DNA from: Deltaproteobacteria bacterium
GTDB taxonomy: Bacteria > Myxococcota_A > Polyangia > Nannocystales > Nannocystaceae
Direction of reading: 5' to 3'
Assembly (NCBI GenBank): GCA_016709225.1
Contig: JADJEE010000001.1
Location: 496,001 to 560,000 of the forward strand
Length of the DNA: 64,000 nt
This document shows, one piece after another, positions 8,831-19,131 of this stretch; within the stretch, counting starts at the first letter, position 1, and every line of letters begins with the position of its first letter. A model generated the notes under the pieces. It did not search any database. It saw nothing but the letters and a program-made list of their open reading frames with translations, and was not told the DNA's origin. The translations under genes were made by a program, and so were the position numbers.

Positions 8831-9376
8831 ATGACGTGGCCGCTGCAGCTGCGCGCGATCGACGAGTCGACCCTCGCCACGTTCGCGCGCGCGCTCGGTC
8901 AGCAGCTGCGCCACGGCCCGGGGGTCGCCGAGGCCGGCGCGCTGCTGCTGTTGTCGGGCCCGATGGGCGCCGGCAAGACCACGTTCACGCGCGCGCTGTC
9001 GATCGGCCTGGGCGTGACGCGACCCGATCGCGTGTGCAGCCCGACCTTCAACCTGTGCCGCGAGCACGACGGGCCGCTGCCGCTGGTGCACGTGGATCTG
9101 TGCCGGCTCGGCGAGCTCGGTGGCGACGACGAGGGCAGCGCTGCGTTCGAGGCACTCGGCCTCGACGAGCTGTTCGCCCGCGCGGCCGCAGGCGCGTGCG
9201 TGCTGGCGATCGAGTGGGCGCAGCTGTTGCCGGTGCCACCGGTCGGCGCGCTGTCGCTGACGCTCGCGCGGGGGGCCGCGCCGCACCTGCGTGCGCTCGA
9301 GGCCGCTGGCGTGACGGCGTGGGAGCGCCCCCTCGCGGCCGCTTGGGCCGCGTGCACGGCCGAACCGCCACCGTGA
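8831..9376 (+). CDS. tsaE: tRNA threonylcarbamoyladenosine biosynthesis ATPase TsaE
   Basis: TsaE is the ATPase that works with TsaB and TsaD to make the t6A37 modification on ANN-decoding tRNAs in the cytoplasm. The 181-residue product has the P-loop GPMGAGKT at about 43-50, SPTFNL at about 70-75, HVDLCRL at about 87-93, and an IEWAQLLP stretch near the C-terminal third, which correspond to the conserved TsaE blocks. Its length is slightly above the usual 150-170. ATG 8831 is chosen; an in-frame GTG at 8795 would add 12 residues. No tsaB or tsaD is nearby. Confidence 0.88.
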   Translation: MTWPLQLRAIDESTLATFARALGQQLRHGPGVAEAGALLLLSGPMGAGKTTFTRALSIGLGVTRPDRVCSPTFNLCREHDGPLPLVHVDLCRLGELGGDDEGSAAFEALGLDELFARAAAGACVLAIEWAQLLPVPPVGALSLTLARGAAPHLRALEAAGVTAWERPLAAAWAACTAEPPP

Positions 9377-9513
9377 CGCCGGTCCCGGTCGGCGGCCCGC
9401 GTGGGCCCGATCCGGCCCAGGTCGTCCGCCGGATTCCGTCAATTTCTGCGAATCCCGGCCCCGCGGGGCAGATCTCCGAAGCGACCCGCGGAATTCGGGC
9501 GAATTATGCACGA

Positions 9514-9548
9514 TTGCAGGGGGGCTACCTCCGAAACCCCCTTTGCAA
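9514..9548. other. Hairpin upstream of the histone gene, overlapping its -35 box
   Basis: TTGCAGGGGG at 9514-9523 can pair with CCCCCTTTGCAA at 9537-9548, apart from a two-base bulge. It follows tsaE by about 140 bases and could end tsaE transcription, since TTT falls in the 3' arm. The 3' arm also contains the TTGCAA proposed as the histone -35 element, so the two functions may be linked. The rest of 9377-9677 holds no gene that I can see. Confidence 0.4.
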
Positions 9549-9571
9549 GCCCGCGGGAGCGGGATTAGAGT
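9543..9571 (+). promoter_or_regulatory. Sigma-70-type promoter of the histone gene
   Basis: TTGCAA (9543-9548) and TAGAGT (9566-9571) are spaced by exactly 17 bases, giving a plausible housekeeping promoter in a stretch less GC-rich than its surroundings. Transcription would start near 9578 and leave a leader of about 100 bases before the histone ATG. The prediction is from pattern only. Confidence 0.45.
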
Positions 9572-9677
9572 GCGAAGCACTGTTGGTCTCGCAGCTTGGC
9601 CGCGTTTGCGGGCAAAGCGATGCCGAAACTTCCAGCGAACGCACTCGAAACACGCACTACAAGCGAGGATCACCATC

Positions 9678-9872
9678 ATGGCGAAGTCGTCGAAGCCCAA
9701 GGAAATCGTTGTCGTCGGTTCGAAGGTCAAGGAGGTCATCAAGGAAGCTGGCCTCCGTAGCGACGGAGAACTGGTCCAGGCCGTCTCGGACAAGGTCCAC
9801 GACCTGCTCGCAGACGCGATCAAGCGCTGCAAGGACAACAACCGCAGCACCGTTCGCCCGCACGATCTGTGA
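9678..9872 (+). CDS. Bacterial histone-fold DNA-binding protein
   Basis: The 64-residue protein has a basic N-terminus, a short helix 1 (SKVKEVIKEAG, about 15-25), a long helix 2 (about 29-53) and the loop RSTVRPHDL at 56-64. This follows the histone-fold pattern in which an R-x-T-V loop is followed by a conserved Asp; here these are R56, T58 and D63. As I recall it, the Bdellovibrio histone HBb has the same SKVK-x-x-IK opening and RKTV-x-x-x-D ending. Helix 3 is almost absent because the protein stops right after HDL. It would bind DNA as a dimer and help organise the nucleoid. GAGGAT at 9665-9670 is a good ribosome site, and the gene has its own promoter and terminator, so it is monocistronic and may be highly expressed. 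Confidence 0.82.
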   Translation: MAKSSKPKEIVVVGSKVKEVIKEAGLRSDGELVQAVSDKVHDLLADAIKRCKDNNRSTVRPHDL

Positions 9873-9882
9873 TCGGCGAGCG

Positions 9883-9907
9883 CCGCCGACCTCGTTGCGG
9901 TCGGCGG
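9883..9907 (+). other. Strong hairpin just after the histone gene
   Basis: CCGCCGACC at 9883-9891 pairs perfectly with GGTCGGCGG at 9899-9907 around a seven-base loop, beginning 10 bases after the histone stop. It lacks a T run. It may stabilise the 3' end of the message or slow polymerase ahead of the terminator that follows. Confidence 0.5.
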
Positions 9908-9920
9908 AACTCTCGGCCAG

Positions 9921-9964
9921 ACGCCGCCCAAGTCGCCCTGTGAAGGGAGCTTCGGGCGGCGTTT
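9921..9964 (+). terminator. Rho-independent-type terminator of the histone gene
   Basis: ACGCCGCCC at 9921-9929 pairs with GGGCGGCGT at 9954-9962. An inner AAG/CTT pairing and a CCCT/AGGG stem at 9936-9947 extend the hairpin, and it ends in TTT. The T run is short, which is common in very GC-rich genomes. It separates the histone from the phosphatase gene. Confidence 0.65.
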
Positions 9965-10009
9965 GCATTGGCCCCGCGAGGTCGCAACGATCGAGCCCGA
10001 AGGTCTGCC

Positions 10010-11017
10010 TTGTCGTTCCCGATCCACCGCGCCAGCTACCGCACGCTCGACCCCGACTTCGTCGGCCCGGTGTTCGTCGCCGACATCGATCGCACCTACC
10101 TGATGACGCGGTTCTCGAGCTTCCAGGGCATGGCTCGCATCCCGTTCGAGCGCGCCGAGGACAAGCAAGACATCGAGGGCATGGCGCGGCTGTTCCGCGA
10201 GATCCGCAACGGGCCCGATGCGTCGGGCCGCGACACGCCGCTGTACTTCGTCTCGGCGAGCCCGCGACAGCTGCGGCCGGTGATCGAGCGCAAGATGGCG
10301 CTCGACGGCATCGGCTTCGACGGCACGACCTTCAAGGACTGGGGCGCGGTCGCGTTTCGCATGCGCCTGCATCGGCTCAAGGAGCAGATCGGCTTCAAGC
10401 TCACCGCGCTGCTGGCCCACCGCGCCGAGCTGCCGCGGGGCGCCGAGGAGTACCTGCTGGGCGACGACCTCGAGCACGATCCGCTGACCTACTGCCTCTA
10501 CGCCGACATGACCGCGGGTCGCATCCGTGACGACGACGCCGCGCGGATCCTGGCCTTGAACGGCGTGCTGCCGGTCGACGCGAAGGCGATCGCGTCGTCG
10601 GTGCGGTACCTGCAGCGCGGCCGCGGGGTCTCGCGCGCGCTCATCCGCCTCGAGCGTCACGATGCGCCCGAGGCCTTCCTCGACTTCGCGCCCGGGGTCG
10701 TGCCGTGCACCGGCGCGTTCCAGATGGCGCTGGTGTTGTGGCGCCTGGGCTGCATCGCCCGCGCGGGCATCGGCCGCGTCGCCTCGGAGATGACCCACCG
10801 CGGCGTCGAGCCGGCCAAGCTCACCGCGCAGCTGGCCGACCTCGTGCGCCGCGCGGTGATCGATCCCGACGATGGCCAGCAGCTGCTGGACGAGCTGGTC
10901 GACAAGTCGCAGGCCGCCGCGATGCCGCAGATGCCCGGCGTCGACGAGGGCTGGGCGCGCGCGCAGGCACGGCCGCTCGATCGCGTGTGGACGCCGGGGC
11001 GGTACCTCGGGGACTGA
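10010..11017 (+). CDS. APP1-like (DUF2183) phosphatidate phosphatase-domain protein
   Basis: A cytoplasmic protein of about 335 residues with VADIDRTY at about 23-30, giving the DxDxT catalytic signature of the APP1/LNS2 branch of the HAD superfamily. PLYFVSASP at about 79-87 follows as the second HAD motif, and a GDDLEHDPLTY motif supplies the later acidic residues. APP1 of yeast removes phosphate from phosphatidic acid; for bacterial members the substrate is not established. The start is uncertain: TTG 10010, eight bases after an AAGG-like site, keeps the protein clear of the terminator, while TTG 9968 would add 14 residues and start inside the hairpin's trailing edge. No lipid gene is adjacent. 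Confidence 0.75.
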   Translation: MSFPIHRASYRTLDPDFVGPVFVADIDRTYLMTRFSSFQGMARIPFERAEDKQDIEGMARLFREIRNGPDASGRDTPLYFVSASPRQLRPVIERKMALDGIGFDGTTFKDWGAVAFRMRLHRLKEQIGFKLTALLAHRAELPRGAEEYLLGDDLEHDPLTYCLYADMTAGRIRDDDAARILALNGVLPVDAKAIASSVRYLQRGRGVSRALIRLERHDAPEAFLDFAPGVVPCTGAFQMALVLWRLGCIARAGIGRVASEMTHRGVEPAKLTAQLADLVRRAVIDPDDGQQLLDELVDKSQAAAMPQMPGVDEGWARAQARPLDRVWTPGRYLGD

Positions 11018-11072
11018 AGCGGGGCTCACCCGGCGGAGGCGAGGCGGGGTCGTTGCAATGGCGGCGTCATCG

Positions 11073-12170
11073 TCAGCGCCATCGTCGGCGGACGATCGCG
11101 TTGGCGCGACCGTGCGGGGGCCCGGCGAGCAGCCAGGCCTCGTGCGCGTCGATCCACAGCGGACGGATCCACCCCAGCCCCACCGGTGGGCGCAGGTCGA
11201 TCGTGGGCGAGCCATCGAGCGGCGTCACCCAAGCGTGATCGGGTCCGTCGATCACGAGCACGCGATCGTCGTCGGCGACCATGCCCCATCCGCCGCGGCC
11301 GTCCCCGCCCGGCACCGCGCCGTGGGCCCGCCGATCGTCGCCGCGCGTCGTCGCCGACCACAGGCTGGGATCGTGGAAGCCGGTCGCGACCTCGTCGGCT
11401 TCGATCCAGATCACGCGCGCGCGCGCTCGATCGAGGGTGACCTCGCTGGTCGCGCGTGGGCTGCTGGTCCATGGCGTGAGCACGCCATCGGCGATGCGAC
11501 CGAGCCGGTGGCCATCGACGCTGCGCACGATGATGGCGTCGTCGATCGCCCGGGGATGGACCCAGCCGTCGGTGACGACGGCACCGTCGGCGCGACGCAG
11601 CCCCATGTGATCGAGCCCGACCCACGCCGCCGTGTCCCCGACGGCGAGGCCGACGACCACGTCGTCCATCGCCACCACTCGCGGCGCGCCGCGGTCGAGG
11701 TCGACGAGCAGCTCGTCGGCGAGCGAGCCGTCGACGTGCAGGGCGACCGCCAACCCGTCGTCGCCGACGGCGACCCGGGCCGTGCAGCCGTCGTCGGCGT
11801 CGAGGCGATGCGAGATCGCGAACACCGGTGCCGCGCCGAGCGGGCCGACGCTGGTGGTCCAGCGCCCGAGGTCGGGTGTGAAGGCGGTCGCGACCAGGTA
11901 CGGTACGCCGTCGATGCTTCGCACCGGCTCGTGACCGCCGACGACGAAGCTCCCGTCGGCGGTCGTCACCCTGCAGCCTTCACCGCACGAGGCCCAGCTC
12001 GGCGTGAGCATCGCGAGAGCCGCGTCACTCGCGACGGTCGCGCCGCAGCGCGCAGCCTCGCTTGCGCGGGTCCACGCCGCCGGGGCTGCTCGAGGTGGTG
12101 GAGCGACCGCCTGGGCATCGCCGCAGCCGCCGATGGCCACCATGGCGAGCGCGAGCCCAGCGGCCTTCAG
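11073..12170 (-). CDS. Lipoprotein of unknown function, possible beta-propeller
   Basis: The protein (about 365 residues) begins with a hydrophobic signal and the lipobox AIGGC, followed by Ala/Pro residues and then repeated short strand-like segments of the kind DG..V..G.....W. This suggests a beta-propeller, but I recognise no family. No ATG or GTG fits the signal peptide. The best start is CTG at 12170-12168, six bases after GGAAGG, overlapping the TGA of the upstream protease gene as CTGA. ATG at 12143 would leave too short a signal. The pair with the upstream trypsin-like lipoprotein suggests joint function at the cell surface. Confidence 0.65.
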   Translation of the reverse strand: MKAAGLALAMVAIGGCGDAQAVAPPPRAAPAAWTRASEAARCGATVASDAALAMLTPSWASCGEGCRVTTADGSFVVGGHEPVRSIDGVPYLVATAFTPDLGRWTTSVGPLGAAPVFAISHRLDADDGCTARVAVGDDGLAVALHVDGSLADELLVDLDRGAPRVVAMDDVVVGLAVGDTAAWVGLDHMGLRRADGAVVTDGWVHPRAIDDAIIVRSVDGHRLGRIADGVLTPWTSSPRATSEVTLDRARARVIWIEADEVATGFHDPSLWSATTRGDDRRAHGAVPGGDGRGGWGMVADDDRVLVIDGPDHAWVTPLDGSPTIDLRPPVGLGWIRPLWIDAHEAWLLAGPPHGRANAIVRRRWR

Positions 12171-14938
12171 AACGCACCTTCCATCGCGCGGATGTCGAGC
12201 TCTTGGGGCTCGGCGTCGAGTTCCGCGATCGTGCGGACCACCGGCGCGTCCTGCCAGCGCTGGGCGGCGTAGCGCAGCGCGCCGCCGTTCAGGATCGCCG
12301 GCGAGGCCAGCAGGTCTTGGGCGAACGCCTGTTGCCACAGCCGCACGCCCTCGCGATCGAACGTCAGCAGCGAGACCATCACCTGCCACGGTCCCGACGA
12401 CGTCAGCACCAGCTCGCCGTTGGGACCGATCGTGAGCGCGAACTCCTCGAAGCGATGTGCGTCGGGCCACGCACCCACGAGCTCGACGGTGCGACCTCGC
12501 GGGAATCGCAGCAGGCGTGCGCCGAATTCTCCGTCGGTGCGCTCGACCGCGTAGTATGCGTCGTCGCTGGCGTCGTAGGCCAGGGCACGCACGTCGTCGG
12601 GCTGGAGATCACCGACGAAGTACTCGTACTCGGTGCTGCCGGCGGCGAGATCGACGGTGCGCAGCAGGGCGCGGCCCTGGGGATCGCGCTCGAACAGCGC
12701 GAGCTCCTGCCGACGCAGCGAGAACGCGGCCGGCGCCGGGGCTTGCTGCGGCTGCAGCGGATCGCTGGCAATCGACGCTCCGAGATGGATGGGCTGGTCG
12801 GCGCGGATCGTCCCGAACACGCGGCCACCGGCATCGAGCACGACTCCGATGGCGGTGCCAGACGCTGTGCCCGCGCCGTCGCTCGCGCACACGGTCCGGA
12901 GCTCCGGATCCCGCATGGCGCGGACGAGCTCCCAGTCGAGCTTGCCCATCGCGTCGAACGAGCCGTGGGTCGCGGAGATCGCCGTGGCCCCGCTCCACGG
13001 CCCGTCCTCCTGTGGAATCGCCGTGAACCACCCCGCATCGGCTTCGTCGCAGCCGGTGCACGGGATGTCGAACGGATCCTCGTCGAAGTCGATGAGCGGC
13101 ATGCGGACGACCTCGATGGTCGGACACGGCAGCGGAAACGACGGCATCGTGACCTCGTCGACGTGCATGCGCGTGAGGTGCTGGCGACGTCGCTGCGCGT
13201 TGGTGTCGCCGGTGGGGAGCAGCCCGTAGCCGCCGCCACTCGGGCCGTAGTTCTTCACCCACGACCACACCCAGCCGTCGAATACCGCGTAGCTGGTGCC
13301 GGGCAGCACGGGCGACAGCAGCAGATCGTTCCAGTAGGCCCAGCCCCAGCGGAAGCTCTTGGCCGACTTCGGCCCGCTGGCATCGGGTTGAATCGCGGCG
13401 TGGGCGGTGTCGACGTAGCCTTTGATCGGCGTGATGCCTGCGCCGGTATTGGCGTCGATCAGCGTCATCGGCTTCCAGCCATAGCTTGCAGCACCGACGT
13501 CGTCGCGATCGCAGCCCGAGCCGAACGCACAGGTGTAGATGTCGTAGCCGGGCGCGCAGTCGCAGTACATCATTCGCGTGGTGCCCAACGTCGGCGCCGT
13601 GCTCCCGACCACGGGCTCCGCCACGATGACGTTGCCGTAGGACACGCCGCAGGTACCACCGCTCGGCGTGCCGCCGCAGATCGGCTCGTGTGCGAACTCG
13701 CAGGGTATGCGTCGACCGTCGGTGTCGGGATCGTCGAAGCGATCGTAGGTGTTCGCGAGTCGGGTCACGGGGTGCGGATCGCAGACGTCGCCGGGGTACT
13801 TCTCGCCCAGGAATGTCGCACTCGGCGGTGGAGACGGCGGCGCGCCGAAGGTCTCGATCTCGGCGAAGAGGTTGGCGTTCTTCTGGTCACCGTTCGCGAT
13901 GCTGGGACAGTTGTCGCAGTGATCGCCGCGGCCGTCGGCGTCGGAGTTGCGCTGGGTCGGATTCGGCGTCGATGGGCAGTTGTCGCAAGCATCGCCCACG
14001 CCGTCGCCGTCGCTGTCAGGCCCGCCGCATTCGCCCGACCACAGCCCCGTCGCGGTGGAGAACGAGGTGTCGCGGATGAAGTCGGCCGTGTCCGGATCGT
14101 TGGTCGAGGTCCACACCGCCGTTCGGCCCCAGGGCGCCGACTCGGTCTGTGAGGCGACGCCACAGACCAGCGGCGTGGCGTCGGTGGTGAACAGCGGACC
14201 GCCCGAGTCGCCCGGGAGGATCCCGTGGTACGCCTCGAAGGCGAAGCCGATCTCGCAGACGCCGTCCTCGCACGACGCGTCTTCCTGATACGCCTGGCGT
14301 CGGGTCGCCAGCCCGGCCCCGTCGTCGACGAGGCCCCAGCCGCTGTAGCGCCCCTCGAAGTCGGATGGGCAGCTGCGGCCGGGCTCCCACGGGTGCACCG
14401 GTCGTACGTTCCAGTGCCCCGGTCCCACGCCGACGGGCACGTGTTCGGACAGCTCGAGCACCGCGACGTCCGAGTCGGCTTCGTCCTCGAGGATCGGGCC
14501 GAGATGCCGCACCCAACCTGCGGTTGCCGTCACGTGCTGCGTGGCGAACGACGAGTCGTCGAGGCCGATGCCGATCTCGATCGCGCCGCCGACCGCCTTC
14601 GCCCACTTGCCCGCGGCCGCGCCGTAGGGGCTCTCCTTGAACGCGCCGGCCCATAGACCCAGCTTGGTCTCGGTGGAGGTGATCGATCCCGTCAGGCAGT
14701 GGTTGGCCGTGAGCACGCGGTTGCGGGCGATCAGCGTGCCGGTACAGGTGCCGCCGCCGGGTCGGTTCAGTCGCACCGATGCATTGGCGAACGGCCCGTC
14801 GACGTCGTCCCAGCCCTGGCGGATGCGTGGCGACGACGGTTCGGGGTCGACGCCATCGGTGTGGTTGTCGACATCGCAGGCGGTCGCGAGTGCCAGTGCG
14901 GCGAGTCGGGCGTGGGGGCGGAGCTTGGTGGTGGGCAT
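12167..14938 (-). CDS. Trypsin-like (S1) serine protease lipoprotein with thrombospondin-3 repeats
   Basis: A 923-residue exported protein with lipobox LATAC (Cys21). The S1 protease domain covers about 40-290: the catalytic His is in LTANHC (H80), Asp in SDVAV (D157), and Ser in GDSGGP (S245), so the triad looks complete. At about 310-355 two calcium-binding thrombospondin type 3 units of the form DSDGDGVGDACDNCP follow. The remaining 550 residues include Cys pairs and a likely beta-propeller-like region ending at MEGAF, with no family recognised. It would act outside the cytoplasm, anchored by lipid. The stop overlaps the start of the next lipoprotein gene. GTG/ATG alternatives were not needed, since ATG 14938 gives a clean signal peptide. 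Confidence 0.88.
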   Translation of the reverse strand: MPTTKLRPHARLAALALATACDVDNHTDGVDPEPSSPRIRQGWDDVDGPFANASVRLNRPGGGTCTGTLIARNRVLTANHCLTGSITSTETKLGLWAGAFKESPYGAAAGKWAKAVGGAIEIGIGLDDSSFATQHVTATAGWVRHLGPILEDEADSDVAVLELSEHVPVGVGPGHWNVRPVHPWEPGRSCPSDFEGRYSGWGLVDDGAGLATRRQAYQEDASCEDGVCEIGFAFEAYHGILPGDSGGPLFTTDATPLVCGVASQTESAPWGRTAVWTSTNDPDTADFIRDTSFSTATGLWSGECGGPDSDGDGVGDACDNCPSTPNPTQRNSDADGRGDHCDNCPSIANGDQKNANLFAEIETFGAPPSPPPSATFLGEKYPGDVCDPHPVTRLANTYDRFDDPDTDGRRIPCEFAHEPICGGTPSGGTCGVSYGNVIVAEPVVGSTAPTLGTTRMMYCDCAPGYDIYTCAFGSGCDRDDVGAASYGWKPMTLIDANTGAGITPIKGYVDTAHAAIQPDASGPKSAKSFRWGWAYWNDLLLSPVLPGTSYAVFDGWVWSWVKNYGPSGGGYGLLPTGDTNAQRRRQHLTRMHVDEVTMPSFPLPCPTIEVVRMPLIDFDEDPFDIPCTGCDEADAGWFTAIPQEDGPWSGATAISATHGSFDAMGKLDWELVRAMRDPELRTVCASDGAGTASGTAIGVVLDAGGRVFGTIRADQPIHLGASIASDPLQPQQAPAPAAFSLRRQELALFERDPQGRALLRTVDLAAGSTEYEYFVGDLQPDDVRALAYDASDDAYYAVERTDGEFGARLLRFPRGRTVELVGAWPDAHRFEEFALTIGPNGELVLTSSGPWQVMVSLLTFDREGVRLWQQAFAQDLLASPAILNGGALRYAAQRWQDAPVVRTIAELDAEPQELDIRAMEGAF

Positions 14939-15032
14939 GGCAACGGTCCTCGAGGTCGCGGCCTTCGTGGCTCGGCCGGCACCATCGAGGACACGCTCGC
15001 GCGCGGGTGGTCTCGCACTTCGTGCAGGTCGT

Positions 15033-15530
15033 TCACATGTCCACGCGCGTGATCACCAGCGCACCATCCCTGCCATAGGCCTCGACCGTGAAGATCGCAC
15101 CCTCGCGGATGGCCTTGGCGAGTGCGTTGGCCTGCTTGATGTGATCGCGGTCGGCGTAGCTGTCGGTGCTCGCGGAGAACCCTCCGGTTGGATCGCTGCC
15201 GCTCACCGATGGCAGGCTGAATCGAGCACGGGTCGAGTGCGTGAACGAGAGCGTGGTGGGCTCGTCCGGGTTGAGCGGCCGATCGAGCCACGTGCACGCG
15301 CCGGCGGCCACGGTCTGCGGGTCGCCACCCGCCGCGTGGCTGAAAGGGAAGCTCAGCACGAAGCCGAAACCGTTCGATGCCAGCGACATGTCCATGCTCG
15401 CGCCGCCGCGACAGCGCAGCGGATAGCTGGGCGAAGGCGCGGCTGCGGCCTCGGAGTCATGGGCCGCGAGCACGGTGACGGCGATGAGCAACTGGGTGGC
15501 GACGACGCGGAACAAGCGTGGGCTGGTCAT
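15033..15530 (-). CDS. Small exported protein of unknown function
   Basis: ATG 15530 sits about four bases after a strong GGAGGA ribosome site and gives 165 residues. The first 32 or so form a signal peptide (hydrophobic LLIAVTVLAA, cut near SEAAA). The mature part has two Cys residues (LRCRG and GACTW) that could form one disulfide, and a beta-rich composition. I recognise no domain. It lies 39 bases after the kinase-TPR gene on the same strand and may share its message, ahead of the trypsin-like protease gene. Confidence 0.75.
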   Translation of the reverse strand: MTSPRLFRVVATQLLIAVTVLAAHDSEAAAAPSPSYPLRCRGGASMDMSLASNGFGFVLSFPFSHAAGGDPQTVAAGACTWLDRPLNPDEPTTLSFTHSTRARFSLPSVSGSDPTGGFSASTDSYADRDHIKQANALAKAIREGAIFTVEAYGRDGALVITRVDM

Positions 15531-15569
15531 GGGGTCCTCCGTGGAGGACACGCTGCCCGCGGATCCGTC

Positions 15570-18125
<2,556 letters not shown>

Positions 18126-18159
18126 TGCCTTCCTGGGCGCAAGCGTGTGTAGTGCGGCG

Positions 18160-19041
18160 GTGACCAATCGTCCGCTCTCGCGCGCTTGGGCCGGCGAGGG
18201 GCCTGACGACGACGAGCGCGAGCCAGCGCTTGCGGCCGTGCTCGCGGCCGCGCACGCCAGCTGGCCCGCCGAGTGGCTCGACGACGAGACGTTCGTGCGC
18301 GAGCTGGCACTGCGCCGTAGGCCAGGCGAGGGCGAGTCGATCGCGCTGCGGCGCATGACCGAGCGGGCCGCGGATCTGTACCTCGCGATCGCGTGTCAGC
18401 ACGGCGTCGTCGCGGCCGTGCGGGCGTTCGACGCCGCGCATCTCGCCGACCTCGGACGTCTGCTGCGACGGCTGCCGGCGGACACGGCACTGGCCGAGGA
18501 CGCCGGACAGATCGTCCGCGAGCGGCTGCTCGTCGGCGACGGCGCTCGCGGCCCACGAATCGCCGACTACGCCGGTCAGGGCGGCCTCGCCGGCTGGGTC
18601 CGCGTGACCGTGGTCCGCGTTGCGCTCAACCTCCGACGTGCACGCACCGTGACACTGGCCGACGACGACGACGAACTCGAGCGCGCGACCGAGGGCGACG
18701 CTGCGCTCGAAGTGCTGCGCGAGCGCTACCGCGAGTCGTTCGTCGCTGCGCTGCGCGCGGCCGTGGGCTCGCTCGACGCGCGTGGTCGCACGTTGCTGCG
18801 ACTGCACTACCTCGACGGTCTCAGCATCGATCGCATCGCCCCTGTGTTCGGCGTGCACCGTTCGAGCATCGCACGCTGGCTCACGGATGCGAGAGCGCGC
18901 ATGCGCGAGGCGATCGGCAAGGCCCTGGCGCGACGCGAAGGTCTCGACGACGCGGCCGCCGAAAGCGTGGCGAAGGCGCTGCTGTCCCAGGTCCCGCTCA
19001 CGCTCGGGTCGTTGCTCGGTCCGCGCGAGCGCGATGCATAG
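18160..19041 (+). CDS. Myxococcales-type sigma-70 family sigma factor
   Basis: GTG 18160 gives 293 residues; GTG 18145 would add five. The middle part (GQGGLAGWVRVTVVRVALNLRR) corresponds to region 2, and the C-terminal third has region 4 with a helix-turn-helix reading LSIDRIAPVFGVHRSSIARWL. The layout fits the Myxococcales-specific sigma family modelled as Sig-70_gmx1, which is often found beside a kinase. The gene is divergent from a kinase with an anti-sigma zinc finger, and the two starts are 34 bases apart, so both probably use one compact, possibly autoregulated control region. The regulon is unknown. Confidence 0.87.
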   Translation: MTNRPLSRAWAGEGPDDDEREPALAAVLAAAHASWPAEWLDDETFVRELALRRRPGEGESIALRRMTERAADLYLAIACQHGVVAAVRAFDAAHLADLGRLLRRLPADTALAEDAGQIVRERLLVGDGARGPRIADYAGQGGLAGWVRVTVVRVALNLRRARTVTLADDDDELERATEGDAALEVLRERYRESFVAALRAAVGSLDARGRTLLRLHYLDGLSIDRIAPVFGVHRSSIARWLTDARARMREAIGKALARREGLDDAAAESVAKALLSQVPLTLGSLLGPRERDA

Positions 19042-19131
19042 GGCGCGCAGGGTCACGAACCAACGACACGCCGGGGGCGAGTTCGTCTCGCGCGAGGGCG
19101 CGTCGTCCTTGCCCGGTCTGCCCCGCCCGCG

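Noticed and set aside
8777..11215. Long open frame of 812 codons on the minus strand
   Set aside because: Antisense to tsaE, the histone and the phosphatase gene; no recognisable protein features.
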